A stretch of 20,441 nucleotides of DNA from Candidatus Thiodiazotropha sp. (ex Gloverina cf. vestifex) (GCA_025656435.1 JAHXHT010000012.1:1-20441); one strand, 5' to 3'; shown: positions 1 to 8,869, counted from the first letter of the stretch. The notes: generated from the letters alone by a model not told the origin. Numbers and translations: made by a program.

Positions 1-374
1 TAGCGGGACTTCTTCATTGTAGATTCTCATTTTCGTAATAATAAATGGAAAATTCTACTTTTGAATCCCGTTATTTTTTGGGGGGATTACCGACTTCTGG
101 CAATGGTCACTAAAACGCTACAACTGAACATAAGGAAGTGTGAATTTATTTCACATTTTCAATGCCAAATCAAAGGATTGATTTTTCTCAATGACCCAGA
201 TGCATGTGGATGGTTGAATAGAACCAAGTCAGACGGGGATCCTATTTCCCATTGGCTTATCTCCTCCATCCTCCTTTGGTATAAACCGCTTCGGCACTGT
301 TCCGAAGCGGTATTTTTTTGCCTGACGGTTTTTACTTTTTTTCTTTTCGAAGGGTCTGCGGATATTAACGGATT
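1..374. other. Intergenic left edge, no convincing protein gene
   Basis: This stretch lies between the window edge and the end of malQ. A 105-codon frame (61-378) crosses it, but it runs straight through a strong terminator hairpin, has no clear ribosome binding site and has an unlikely composition, so I do not call it. What can be seen: a T6G6 homopolymer run near 74-84, a palindrome TGTGAA-N5-TTCACA near 139-155, a small ATTGA/TCAAT inverted repeat at 177-192, a pyrimidine-rich stretch with two CCTCC motifs at about 260-278, and a rho-independent terminator at 285-319. It may be the 3' untranslated tail of a gene to the left, or a small RNA gene. Confidence 0.6.
285..319 (+). terminator. 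Rho-independent terminator
   Basis: A perfect 10-bp GC-rich stem, ACCGCTTCGG (285-294) pairing with CCGAAGCGGT (302-311), encloses a 7-nt loop. It is followed on the plus strand by A and then seven T. This is a textbook intrinsic terminator for a rightward transcript that starts in or before the left edge of the window. On the minus strand the hairpin is followed only by TTTATACC, so it would stop transcription from malQ poorly, though it may act as a barrier between the converging transcripts. Confidence 0.85.
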
Positions 375-1889
375 CTAACAACGACCATAGATACTGACCC
401 GATGAAGTAGACGTTCTACCGTATCAGGTTCTACTTGATCCCAACTAAAGCGCCAGTCCCAATTGCCTTTAGTGGCGCCCGGAGTATTCATTCGATAATC
501 CGCCCCCAATCCCAGCACATCCTGCATCGGGATGATCGCCAGATTGGCGCGCGATGCGAGTGCGCTTCGTATCATAGGCCATGGCATGACCTCATTGGAG
601 CGCCCCAGATAGTCGTCGACAAAGCCACGTGAGGCATCGTCAAGACTGGTATACCAGCCCAACGTCGTATCATTGTCGTGGGTGCCGGTGTAGACCACGG
701 AATCCCGTGTGTGATGAAACGGCAGATAGGGATTGTCCGCTCCCCCTGAGAAGGCAAATTGGAGAATTTTCATGCCGGGCAGTTCGTGGGCTTTGCGCAT
801 GGCCTCGACTTCCGGGGTAATGATACCCAAGTCTTCCGCTACCAATTCAAGATGGGGCAGTGCCTGATAGAGCTTGCTGAAGAGCCTCTCCCCCGGCGCT
901 TTGACCCAATGACCGTTAATCGCTGTCTCTTCCGTCGCCGGTATCTCCCAATAGGCCTCGAAACCCCTGAAGTGATCGATACGGAGAAAATCAAACAGGC
1001 TCGATTGTACTTTTAGGCGATTGATCCAGAAGCTGAATCCGTCTGCCTCCATGACATCCCAGCGATAGAGTGGATTTCCCCACCGTTGACCGGTCTCTGA
1101 AAAATAGTCCGGCGGCACACCGGCCACGACCCGGGGATGGCCATCCCCAAGCAGATCAAAAAACTCTCTGTACGCCCAGACTTCCGCACTATCATGCGCC
1201 ACAAAGATTGGCACATCACCGAACAACAACACACCTCGTTCATTGGCGTAGTGTTTGAGACTCAACCACTGGGTGTAGAAGAGATATTGTTCAAACTTCG
1301 TCACTTCAATGAGGTGTTTCAGTCTCGCCCTGGCCATCGCCACCCCTTGTGGCTCCCGGTCTCGCAGGGTTTTGTGCCAATCCCACCAACACCCCTTCTC
1401 TTCCGCACGCAGCGCCTGAAACAGTGCATAATCTTCCAACCACCAACCCTGCTCCGAAGTAAATCGCCGGAAATCGGCCTGATCATCCTCAGAAGCTCGC
1501 TCTTTAAAACCCTCCCAAGCGAGCTTGATGGTATAGGCCTTGGCCTCATCCGACAGCTTCCCTTCCGCAGCAGGCGTCTCATCCAGCCATCCCCGCTCTT
1601 GTGGCATCTCAAGACTGATTAGCCGTGGATTCCCCGCGTACATGGAACTGCTCTGGTACGGAGAATTATCATGCATGGTCGGGCCGATCGGCAGTATCTG
1701 CCAAACGCACATGCCCGCCGAGACAAGAAAATCGACGAAACGATACGCATCACTACCCAGGTCACCCACCACACCGGCGCCTGGTAGCGAAGTAATATGC
1801 AACAGAATACCAGCCCGTCGGCATGTCAGTAGCTGGTGAGTTGATGTGTTAGAGATATCCGCAGCCTCATTCATTGACCGGACACTCAT
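375..1889 (-). CDS. malQ: 4-alpha-glucanotransferase (amylomaltase, GH77)
   Basis: Cytoplasmic enzyme that moves alpha-1,4-glucan segments between malto-oligosaccharides, releasing glucose and making longer chains. The 504-residue protein has the usual amylomaltase length. The N-terminal RAGILLHITSLPG (about 25-37) and the SPYQSSSMYAGNPRLISLE region typify GH77. Catalytic residues can be placed: nucleophile D305 in FLRIDHFRGF, acid/base E352 in VAEDLG, and transition-state stabiliser D405 in TGTHDND. The start is the first ATG; no clear Shine-Dalgarno precedes it, and a second ATG five codons in (1874) is possible. It is the last gene of the glgC-GH57-malQ operon, 47 bp after the GH57 gene. 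Its job here is probably reshaping linear glucans made or trimmed during glycogen turnover. Confidence 0.95.
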   Translation of the reverse strand: MSVRSMNEAADISNTSTHQLLTCRRAGILLHITSLPGAGVVGDLGSDAYRFVDFLVSAGMCVWQILPIGPTMHDNSPYQSSSMYAGNPRLISLEMPQERGWLDETPAAEGKLSDEAKAYTIKLAWEGFKERASEDDQADFRRFTSEQGWWLEDYALFQALRAEEKGCWWDWHKTLRDREPQGVAMARARLKHLIEVTKFEQYLFYTQWLSLKHYANERGVLLFGDVPIFVAHDSAEVWAYREFFDLLGDGHPRVVAGVPPDYFSETGQRWGNPLYRWDVMEADGFSFWINRLKVQSSLFDFLRIDHFRGFEAYWEIPATEETAINGHWVKAPGERLFSKLYQALPHLELVAEDLGIITPEVEAMRKAHELPGMKILQFAFSGGADNPYLPFHHTRDSVVYTGTHDNDTTLGWYTSLDDASRGFVDDYLGRSNEVMPWPMIRSALASRANLAIIPMQDVLGLGADYRMNTPGATKGNWDWRFSWDQVEPDTVERLLHRVSIYGRC

Positions 1890-1936
1890 TGAGTAAGCGG
1901 TATTTTAAAGTGATTGTTGGAAATAAAGAATACAGC

Positions 1937-3646
1937 CTAATCATTTTTTATCATCACACCGCCGAGTGAAGGATCGCCACTACCCACCGCAAACACCTGT
2001 TTGAGATAGTCAGGCTGGGGCTCTTCCAGTAGTTCGTACAGATGTGACAACTGAAGCCTAAACAGTCTTTCGAAATCGCTGACAGTGGCGCCGGGATTAT
2101 AATCACCAAACCACCAAAACCAGTCAGATCCTTCACAGATGGCAAGCTGTTTTTCGAGATCCGACATTTGCTCTTCCGAGAAAGATTTCCTTTGCAGAAT
2201 TTGATCGTAGTCTTGTTTGGCCTGCCCAAGCATATCCCAGGCCCGGTTTTTATCCTTGTCCCCGATCCAGGTGGTAAAGGTACCATAGACCCAGCTACCG
2301 GCCACCAGCCGCGAAAGTTTGGGTGACAGCTTTCTGTGTCGTTTCTGAATTTCCGAAAAAGTCGTCAATTGCAATTGCGGATGCTCAGCAATCCTTTCAT
2401 ACATGGCATGGAGAAAATAACTGCCGTTATTTGGGTAGTACTCCCAGGCGTTCTCACCGTCCATAATGATAGAGACGACAGCCTGTGGATTTCCTTTGTT
2501 GGCTTCTGCAATGTTGACCAGATGGTTGATCAGATCACCCACCGCATCGTCAGCATGCCACTCTCCATAGGTAAACCCGATCAGGTCGGACAAGCCGTCG
2601 TCTCGAAAGTACATATTGAGACGCCCCTCTTGCAGCCGGTAGGCGGAATGGACCCAGTTCTCGGGTAGATGGGAGTCCCCTCCCAACGCCATAAGACTGT
2701 TACTGAGTACCTGCTGACCCGAGGCGGCCCACTTAAAGCCCTCTTCCTCCAGCATTTTGACGGTCGCCTCACTCACAGCGCCTTCCGATGGCCAGCAGCC
2801 CACGGGACGGAAACCAAAATGCTTCTTGAAGACGTCGATACCCTTGCGGATATGCCAGCGAGCACGGGCCTCGCCACCAGGATAGGCCTCCAGTTGCGGC
2901 ATGCCAATCTCAGGCAGTGCCTCCTTTGCGCTATCAAGATCAATCAGTAGCGGTACGATAGGATGCGCATAGGGGGTGACGGAGAGCTCAACCTGCCCAT
3001 CCTTAGCCAGCGTCCGATAGCGTGATGTCAGGCTGCTTAGGTGCTCCCAGATCAACTCAACCAGGCGCCGTCGATCGTCAATATCGTAACCATGCCCCTT
3101 AGTCTGCAGGGAGCGGACCCGCAGGTCGTTGATACGCGCACACTCCCCCATCCAGGCCAGGTGATACCAGATCAAGAGATCGATCAGAAACTGGTCATTG
3201 AGATAGGGAATCATCGCCTGATTTTCCAGTACATGCTTGGCCAGGCTCGCCAATTCACCGTAATGTTTGAATCTATGGATAAGACGATTCTCATTGGCGC
3301 GTAAACACGCCGCAATAATCGCTTTGCGGGATTCAATGTCCACCGGTAACCCAGGACCGGCAAGTGCAGCCAGTAACGGATCACGAATCAGAATGCCGCG
3401 ATCAAGCCAGGCCTTGATCTGTTCCGCATAATCATCAATCTGCTCCAGCAGTACGGGAACGAAATTGACCACGGCCTTGGCATCTGGATTGTTCTCCAAA
3501 TGCGCAGCCATATCAGCATAATCCTTGATGCCATGCAGATAGACCCAAGGTAGGTGATAGTCGCCCCTTTCAGGCCCTTTGTAGTAAGGCTGGTGCATAT
3601 GCCAGCAGAAGACAACCTGCAGTGGGTGCGGCATACTAGCGGACAT
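1937..3646 (-). CDS. Glycoside hydrolase family 57 alpha-glucan enzyme
   Basis: A 569-residue GH57 protein of the alpha-amylase/alpha-mannosidase-like group (COG1449 type). Visible conserved blocks: HMHQPYY (16-22), where the HQP is region 1; GCWPSEGAVSEA (283-294), whose E288 fits the catalytic nucleophile; YFRDDGLSDLIGF (346-358), whose D349 is the likely acid/base; and IIMDGENAWEYY (393-404). No signal peptide is visible, so it should be cytoplasmic. GH57 members include amylases, 4-alpha-glucanotransferases and branching enzymes, and the substrate cannot be fixed from motifs alone. Its ATG lies inside the end of glgC (11-bp overlap) with only a weak AGG upstream, so translation is probably coupled. 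Between glgC and malQ a role in glycogen or malto-oligosaccharide remodelling is the natural inference. Confidence 0.88.
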   Translation of the reverse strand: MSASMPHPLQVVFCWHMHQPYYKGPERGDYHLPWVYLHGIKDYADMAAHLENNPDAKAVVNFVPVLLEQIDDYAEQIKAWLDRGILIRDPLLAALAGPGLPVDIESRKAIIAACLRANENRLIHRFKHYGELASLAKHVLENQAMIPYLNDQFLIDLLIWYHLAWMGECARINDLRVRSLQTKGHGYDIDDRRRLVELIWEHLSSLTSRYRTLAKDGQVELSVTPYAHPIVPLLIDLDSAKEALPEIGMPQLEAYPGGEARARWHIRKGIDVFKKHFGFRPVGCWPSEGAVSEATVKMLEEEGFKWAASGQQVLSNSLMALGGDSHLPENWVHSAYRLQEGRLNMYFRDDGLSDLIGFTYGEWHADDAVGDLINHLVNIAEANKGNPQAVVSIIMDGENAWEYYPNNGSYFLHAMYERIAEHPQLQLTTFSEIQKRHRKLSPKLSRLVAGSWVYGTFTTWIGDKDKNRAWDMLGQAKQDYDQILQRKSFSEEQMSDLEKQLAICEGSDWFWWFGDYNPGATVSDFERLFRLQLSHLYELLEEPQPDYLKQVFAVGSGDPSLGGVMIKND

Positions 3647-4904
3647 GGTGGATAACCTGTCCCAGCATCTCTGGCGTTACCAGTACAACACCCTGTTCGC
3701 TGACATAAAACCGTTCGACATCGGCCACCGGATCCTCGCCGATGACAGTCCCTTCCGGAATATCACAGCCCCGGTCGATAACCGCCTTGGTGATACGGCA
3801 ATTGCGGCCGATGTTCACATCCGGGAGGATGACTGAGTGATCGACCTCGCTATAGGAGTTGACCCGCACATTGGAGAAAAGCAGTGAATCCTTCACCTTA
3901 GCACCAGAAATAACGCAACCACCGGAGACCATGGAATCCACCGCCATACCGCGGCGTTCATCGTCGTCAAAGACGAATTTTGCCGGTGGCAGCTGCTCCT
4001 GGTAGGTCCAGATCGGCCAACTGCTGTCATAAAGATTCAAGGGCGGCGTAACACCGATCAGTTCAATATTCGAGGCCCAGAAAGCGTCGATGGTCCCCAC
4101 ATCTCGCCAGTAGGCCTGTTTACCGCTGGTGGTGTCTGTGAAGGGATAGGCCTGAACACGGTACTTCTCAATCACCTTGGGGATGATGTCCTTGCCAAAA
4201 TCGTGTGTGGATTCCGGTGTATCGGCATCCTTGATCAACTGTTCGAAGAGAAATTTCCGGTTAAAGACGTAGATACCCATGGATGCCAGCGCCACATCGT
4301 CCCTGCCCGGCACCGGCTTGGGTTGATCGGGTTTCTCCTGGAATTCGATAACACGGTTACTCTCGTCCACGGTCATGACACCGAACTCTTTGGCCGTTTT
4401 CATATCCACAGTGAGACACCCAACCGTCATGTCCGCTCCGGACTCCACATGCTCGGCAATCATGGTGCCGTAGTCCATTTTGTAGACATGGTCACCCGCC
4501 AGCACCAGCACATAGTCGGGATTGTGGCTGCGCAGAATATCCAGGTTTTGATAGACCGCATCAGCGGTACCTTCGTACCAACTGCTCTCAATCCTCTGCT
4601 GAGCCGGCAATAACTCAACAAACTCACCGAACTCACCACGCAGGAAGCCCCATCCCCGCTGGATATGGAGAATCAGTGAGTGCGCCTTATACTGGGTTAG
4701 TACCCCAACCCGGCGAATTCCCGAATTGATACAGTTGGACAGCGGAAAATCGACAATTCTGAATTTCCCACCGAAGGGAACAGCAGGTTTGGAGCGCCAC
4801 TTGGTCAGATGCTTCAGACGCGAACCTCTCCCGCCTGCCAAAATCAGAGCCAAAGTGTTGCGCGTCAAACGACTGACGAAACGTGGATTCTGTTCGCTTA
4901 TCAT
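3636..4904 (-). CDS. glgC: Glucose-1-phosphate adenylyltransferase (ADP-glucose pyrophosphorylase)
   Basis: Makes ADP-glucose from ATP and glucose-1-phosphate, the committed step of bacterial glycogen synthesis. The 422-residue protein has a nucleotidyltransferase domain with LAGGRGSRL (22-30), PAVPFGGKFRIVDFPLSNC (40-58), LAGDHVYKMDY (135-145, catalytic D138) and EFQEKP (K191, the sugar-phosphate lysine). A C-terminal left-handed beta-helix follows (SMVSGGCVISGAKVKDSLLF and on). The start is the ATG at 4904: GGGAG lies 6 nt upstream. An in-frame ATG ten codons earlier lacks this support. The position of the E. coli fructose-bisphosphate lysine K39 appears to be tryptophan here (HLTKWRSKP), so allosteric control may differ. 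First gene of an operon with the GH57 gene and malQ, divergent from glgB. Confidence 0.96.
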   Translation of the reverse strand: MISEQNPRFVSRLTRNTLALILAGGRGSRLKHLTKWRSKPAVPFGGKFRIVDFPLSNCINSGIRRVGVLTQYKAHSLILHIQRGWGFLRGEFGEFVELLPAQQRIESSWYEGTADAVYQNLDILRSHNPDYVLVLAGDHVYKMDYGTMIAEHVESGADMTVGCLTVDMKTAKEFGVMTVDESNRVIEFQEKPDQPKPVPGRDDVALASMGIYVFNRKFLFEQLIKDADTPESTHDFGKDIIPKVIEKYRVQAYPFTDTTSGKQAYWRDVGTIDAFWASNIELIGVTPPLNLYDSSWPIWTYQEQLPPAKFVFDDDERRGMAVDSMVSGGCVISGAKVKDSLLFSNVRVNSYSEVDHSVILPDVNIGRNCRITKAVIDRGCDIPEGTVIGEDPVADVERFYVSEQGVVLVTPEMLGQVIHHVR

Positions 4905-5014
4905 CACTATCTCCCATGGCCAGGCCAGCCACAAATTACCGCAGATTCTTTTCCAGCTATGTTAACATCATGTCCCCTTCGAGTCGTAGCCGAAGAAGCC
5001 GAGTGACCATAAAT
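4905..5014. promoter_or_regulatory. Divergent glgC/glgB intergenic region
   Basis: These 110 bp separate the starts of glgC (minus) and glgB (plus) and must hold promoters for both unless expression is driven from further away. For glgC the GGGAG ribosome binding site (minus strand, 4915-4911) is clear. For glgB the best plus-strand sigma-70 candidate is TTACCG (4936-4941), a 16-bp spacer and TATGTT (4958-4963). This is only a moderate match. Upstream in-frame ATG codons for glgB also fall here (for example 4970), but the predicted proteins would carry a basic, low-complexity extension not expected in branching enzymes. Confidence 0.35.
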
Positions 5015-7195
5015 ATGAAAAAGTCATCCACTCCCATTCTGTCCGAATCGCTTCAGCGTATAGCCGATGCGAAACACCACGACCCATTCGAGGTGCTTGG
5101 GTGTCACACTAGCCGGGGCAAATGCCTGATCCGTCTGTTTATGCCGCAAGCTGAACACGTGGTGCTGTCAGCGGATCAACAGGAGATACAGCGTATTGAG
5201 GGTACGGACTTCTTCGAGCTCGAACTGCCCGAGGGCGAAGTGACTCACCCCTATACACTCGAATGGCAGGACAAGTTCGGCACCACGCATCTCTCTCACG
5301 ACCCTTACAGCTTCGGTACCCAGCTACCGGAGTTTGATATCCATTTATTCAGTGAGGGTAAACACCGGCACGCATACCGTTTTTTCGGTGCACATTCCCA
5401 TCAGGCTGACGACATTGCCGGGATTCTATTTGCCGTGTGGGCACCCAACGCGGCACGGATCTCCGTAGTGGGTGATTTCAACCAATGGGATGGCCGCACA
5501 CATCCCATGCGTTCCCGTGGCGGTTCCGGGGTGTGGGAGATTTTTATCCCGGACATCGGAATCGGCAGCTGCTACAAGTTCGAGATACTATCTGCCGATG
5601 GCGATATCTCACTGCGCACAGATCCGTATGGTAACCATTTTCAGGTTCGGCCTGAGAACGCCAGCATTGTCGTACAGGACAGTGATCATATTTGGAACGA
5701 CCACGAATGGATGTCACATCGCAATGACACTGACTGGCAGCAAGAACCCATGTCGGTCTACGAGGTACATCTCGGCTCATGGCGACAGGATGCGGATGGC
5801 AACTTTCTCAACTACCGGGAGTTGGCCCACCAACTCTGCGAACATCTCAAGCGGACGGGGTTTACCCATATCGAGCTGTTACCGATAACAGAGCACCCAC
5901 TGGATGGCTCCTGGGGTTACCAGACCACAGGCTACTTCGCACCGACCAGCCGCTTTGGCACACCGGATGATTTCCGATATTTCGTCGACTATCTGCATCA
6001 GAATCATATCGGCATTTTACTCGACTGGGTGCCGGCCCACTTCCCGCGAGATCGTCATGCGTTGGCCCGCTTCGACGGCACCGCCCTCTACGAGCACGAC
6101 GACCCCCGCCGGGGTGAGCATCGTGACTGGGGCACGCTGATCTTCAACTTCGGCCGAAATGAAGTTCGGAACTTCCTCATCTCCAGCGCCACCTACTGGC
6201 TCGAAGATTTCCATCTCGACGGTCTGCGTGTGGATGCCGTGGCCTCCATGCTCTATCTCGACTACTCTCGGGAACCGGGGGACTGGCTGCCGAACCAATA
6301 TGGCGGCCGCGAGAATCTTGAAGCGGTCGACTTCCTGCGGGAACTCAACAGCGTCACCCATGACCTGCATCCCGGCACGTTGATGATCGCTGAGGAATCC
6401 ACTGCCTGGCCACAGGTCTCCCGCCCCACATGGCTCGGCGGCCTCGGGTTCAGCATGAAATGGAATATGGGTTGGATGCACGACACCCTCTCCTACATGT
6501 CGCAGGACCCGGTCTATCGTCACTACCACCACGACTTGCTGACTTTCGGCTTGCTCTACGCCTTTACCGAGAACTTCGTCCTGCCCTTTTCCCACGACGA
6601 AGTCGTGCATGGCAAGGGTTCCATGATCGATAAGATGCCTGGGGATGGCTGGCAGAAATTTGCCAATCTCCGACTGCTCTATACCTACATGTTCAGCTAT
6701 CCGGGCAAAAAACTGCTCTTCATGGGCAACGAATTTGCCCAGGGCAGAGAGTGGAATGAGAGTGAAGCCCTCGATTGGTATCTGCAGGATCAACCCTACC
6801 ACGGCGGTATCTCAACCCTTCTGTCCGACCTGAACAGCCTCTACAAGCAGTTAAAGCCATTGCATCAGGTAGATTTCGAATTCGGTGGTTTCGAATGGAT
6901 CGACTGTCACGACAGCTCCCAGTCCATTCTCAGTTATCTGCGTAAAGATCGCGAGGGCCGGGAGGTCCTGGTTATACTCAATTTTACACCGGTACCAAGA
7001 GAGAACTACCGGATCGGCGTCAACCACCCGGGCAGCTATCGGGAGATTTTCAACTCGGACTCCGAATACTACGGTGGCAGCAACATGGGCAATGGCACCC
7101 CCATCCCCACAGAGCCCGAGTCATGGATGGGACGGAATCATTCAATCAACCTGACCCTGCCACCACTGGGGGCGATACTCCTTGAAAGGGAATAG
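5015..7195 (+). CDS. glgB: 1,4-alpha-glucan branching enzyme (GH13)
   Basis: Introduces alpha-1,6 branches into glycogen by cutting and transferring alpha-1,4 segments. The chosen ATG at 5015 gives 726 residues, close to E. coli GlgB (728); the frame stays open further upstream, but that extension looks spurious. Two N-terminal beta-sandwich modules (about 1-110 and a CBM48 at about 125-225, with VWAPNAARISVVGDFNQWDG) precede the GH13 barrel (about 250-600) and a C-terminal beta domain. Catalytic motifs are complete: DWVPAHFP (337-344), GLRVDAV with nucleophile D407, IAEEST with acid/base E460, and SHDEVVH with D528. It diverges from glgC and converges on pgi with a 27-bp gap. Confidence 0.97.
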   Translation: MKKSSTPILSESLQRIADAKHHDPFEVLGCHTSRGKCLIRLFMPQAEHVVLSADQQEIQRIEGTDFFELELPEGEVTHPYTLEWQDKFGTTHLSHDPYSFGTQLPEFDIHLFSEGKHRHAYRFFGAHSHQADDIAGILFAVWAPNAARISVVGDFNQWDGRTHPMRSRGGSGVWEIFIPDIGIGSCYKFEILSADGDISLRTDPYGNHFQVRPENASIVVQDSDHIWNDHEWMSHRNDTDWQQEPMSVYEVHLGSWRQDADGNFLNYRELAHQLCEHLKRTGFTHIELLPITEHPLDGSWGYQTTGYFAPTSRFGTPDDFRYFVDYLHQNHIGILLDWVPAHFPRDRHALARFDGTALYEHDDPRRGEHRDWGTLIFNFGRNEVRNFLISSATYWLEDFHLDGLRVDAVASMLYLDYSREPGDWLPNQYGGRENLEAVDFLRELNSVTHDLHPGTLMIAEESTAWPQVSRPTWLGGLGFSMKWNMGWMHDTLSYMSQDPVYRHYHHDLLTFGLLYAFTENFVLPFSHDEVVHGKGSMIDKMPGDGWQKFANLRLLYTYMFSYPGKKLLFMGNEFAQGREWNESEALDWYLQDQPYHGGISTLLSDLNSLYKQLKPLHQVDFEFGGFEWIDCHDSSQSILSYLRKDREGREVLVILNFTPVPRENYRIGVNHPGSYREIFNSDSEYYGGSNMGNGTPIPTEPESWMGRNHSINLTLPPLGAILLERE

Positions 7196-7222
7196 ATATA
7201 TCCCTTAGTTAGAAGAATCGGC

Positions 7223-8869
7223 TTACTTCTTCTGGTGATGGCGGTAGTAGCTGATGAGCCCCTGCGTCGAGGCATCATGTGGGTTTGATTCCTCATCATC
7301 CAGTAACTCTTCGAGAATCACACCCGCCAATTGTTTACCCAGTTCCACACCCCACTGATCGAAGGAGTTGACCCGCCAGATCGCACCCTGCACGAAAATT
7401 TTATGCTCATAGAGCGCTATCAGTGATCCCAATCGGCTTGGCGTAACCTGATCAACGAGTAGGGTGTTGGTGGGTTTGTTACCCGGAAAGATCTTGTGGG
7501 GCAAAAGATCAACGATCTGTTCCGCATCAAGACCCGCAGCCTCCATCTCCTGCCTGGCTTCCTTGCGGGTCTTGCCCTTCATCAGGGCTTCAGTCTGTGC
7601 CAGACAGTTAGCAAAAAGTATCTGTTGATGATCCCCCGATTCATTGTGGCTGTTAATCGGAATAAGGAAATCGCAGGGAATCATCTGGGTACCCTGGTGG
7701 ATCAGCTGGTAAAAAGCGTGTTGACCATCAGTACCGGCAGTACCCCAGATCACCGGCCCGGTCGCATATTCCACAGGCCTGCCAAAGCGGGTCACTCGCT
7801 TACCGTTACTCTCCATATCGGCCTGTTGCAGATAATCAGGCAGATACCGCAGATACTGATCGTAGGGTAGAATTGCCTGTGTACGCGCTTGAGCAAAATC
7901 GACATACCAGATACCCAACAGTGCCATGATGACTGGCATGTTTTCCGATAAGTCGGCATGCAGAAAGTGCTCATCCATCTCATGAGCGCCCTGCAACATT
8001 TCGTAAAAACCGGACATACCAATGGCAATGGCGACTGGAAGCCCGATGGCCGACCAGAGTGAATAGCGACCGCCGACCCAGTCCCAGAACTCGAACATAT
8101 TGTCAGTATCGATGCCGAATTCAGCCACCTGCTCTGCATTTGTCGACACCGCCACGAAATGTCTGGCCACCGCATTTTCGTCTGTCAGCGTATCAAGCAG
8201 CCAGGCCCGTGCAGTCAGGGCATTGGTCAGTGTCTCCTGGGTGGTAAAAGTCTTAGAGGCCACGATGAATAGCGTGGTCTCGGGATTGAGTCCCTTAGCC
8301 GTCTCCAGCAGATGCGTACTATCTACGTTGGAAACAAAATGCAGACGTAACTTGGGATCCTGGTAATGCTTCAGCGCCTCACAGACCATTAAAGGTCCGA
8401 GATTCGATCCCCCAATGCCAATATTCACCACATCGGTGATCGCCTTACCGGTGAAGCCCTTCCATTCTCCTGACCTCACATTATTGGAAAAAGACTCCAT
8501 CTTGTTGAGAACGTCATTCACACCCGGCATGACATCCTCGCCGTCAAACCAAATGGGACGATTGCTGCGATTACGCAAAGCAACATGTAATACTGCCCGG
8601 TTCTCCGTATTGTTGATGCGCTCACCGGCAAACATGCGCCTGCGCCAGCCGTCCACATCTGCCGCATGAGCCAAACCAAGCAGCAGATTCAATGTCTTCT
8701 GTGTCGCTCGATTCTTAGAGTAGTCAAGTAAAATGCCGCATTGTCGAATGGACATCTGCTCGGACCTTTCCGGGTTCTCACGGAACAGATCCCTCATCTG
8801 AAGCGGCTCCACCTCAGACCAGTGAGACTCTAATGCGGCCCATTCAGCTGTCTTGTTTAGCTCTGTCAT
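7223..8869 (-). CDS. pgi: Glucose-6-phosphate isomerase
   Basis: Interconverts glucose-6-phosphate and fructose-6-phosphate, linking the glycogen branch to glycolysis and gluconeogenesis. The 548-residue protein matches the long bacterial PGI form (E. coli 549). Signatures are VGGRYSLWSAIG (265-276), MESNGK with catalytic E353, GTAGTDGQHAFYQLIHQGT (376-394) with H384, and VELGKQLA with K512. The ATG start at 8869 has only weak Shine-Dalgarno potential upstream. It lies between glgB and glgA on the opposite strand from both. A candidate minus-strand promoter, TTGTCC (9028-9023), 18-bp spacer, TATGCT (9004-8999), lies about 130 bp upstream. Confidence 0.97.
   Translation of the reverse strand: MTELNKTAEWAALESHWSEVEPLQMRDLFRENPERSEQMSIRQCGILLDYSKNRATQKTLNLLLGLAHAADVDGWRRRMFAGERINNTENRAVLHVALRNRSNRPIWFDGEDVMPGVNDVLNKMESFSNNVRSGEWKGFTGKAITDVVNIGIGGSNLGPLMVCEALKHYQDPKLRLHFVSNVDSTHLLETAKGLNPETTLFIVASKTFTTQETLTNALTARAWLLDTLTDENAVARHFVAVSTNAEQVAEFGIDTDNMFEFWDWVGGRYSLWSAIGLPVAIAIGMSGFYEMLQGAHEMDEHFLHADLSENMPVIMALLGIWYVDFAQARTQAILPYDQYLRYLPDYLQQADMESNGKRVTRFGRPVEYATGPVIWGTAGTDGQHAFYQLIHQGTQMIPCDFLIPINSHNESGDHQQILFANCLAQTEALMKGKTRKEARQEMEAAGLDAEQIVDLLPHKIFPGNKPTNTLLVDQVTPSRLGSLIALYEHKIFVQGAIWRVNSFDQWGVELGKQLAGVILEELLDDEESNPHDASTQGLISYYRHHQKK

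Noticed and set aside
139..155. Canonical CRP site
   Set aside because: The arms match TGTGA/TCACA but the spacing is 7 bp between them instead of 6, and no promoter could be placed beside it; kept only as an unexplained palindrome.
61..378. 105-codon plus-strand frame at the left edge
   Set aside because: It runs through the terminator hairpin at 285-319 and into malQ, with no ribosome binding site and an implausible sequence.
4883..5014. Longer N-terminus for GlgB
   Set aside because: The extra 44 residues overlap the glgC start and promoter region and are Ser/Arg-rich without homology; the ATG at 5015 gives the normal family length.
6017..6802. 261-codon open frame on the minus strand inside glgB
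   Set aside because: It is antisense to a full-length branching enzyme with all motifs intact, and its protein shows no recognisable family; it reflects codon bias of glgB.
7211..7233. AGAAGAA/TTCTTCT inverted repeat between glgB and pgi as a terminator
   Set aside because: The stem is AT-rich with a 9-nt loop, overlaps the pgi stop and is not followed by a clear U-tract on either strand.
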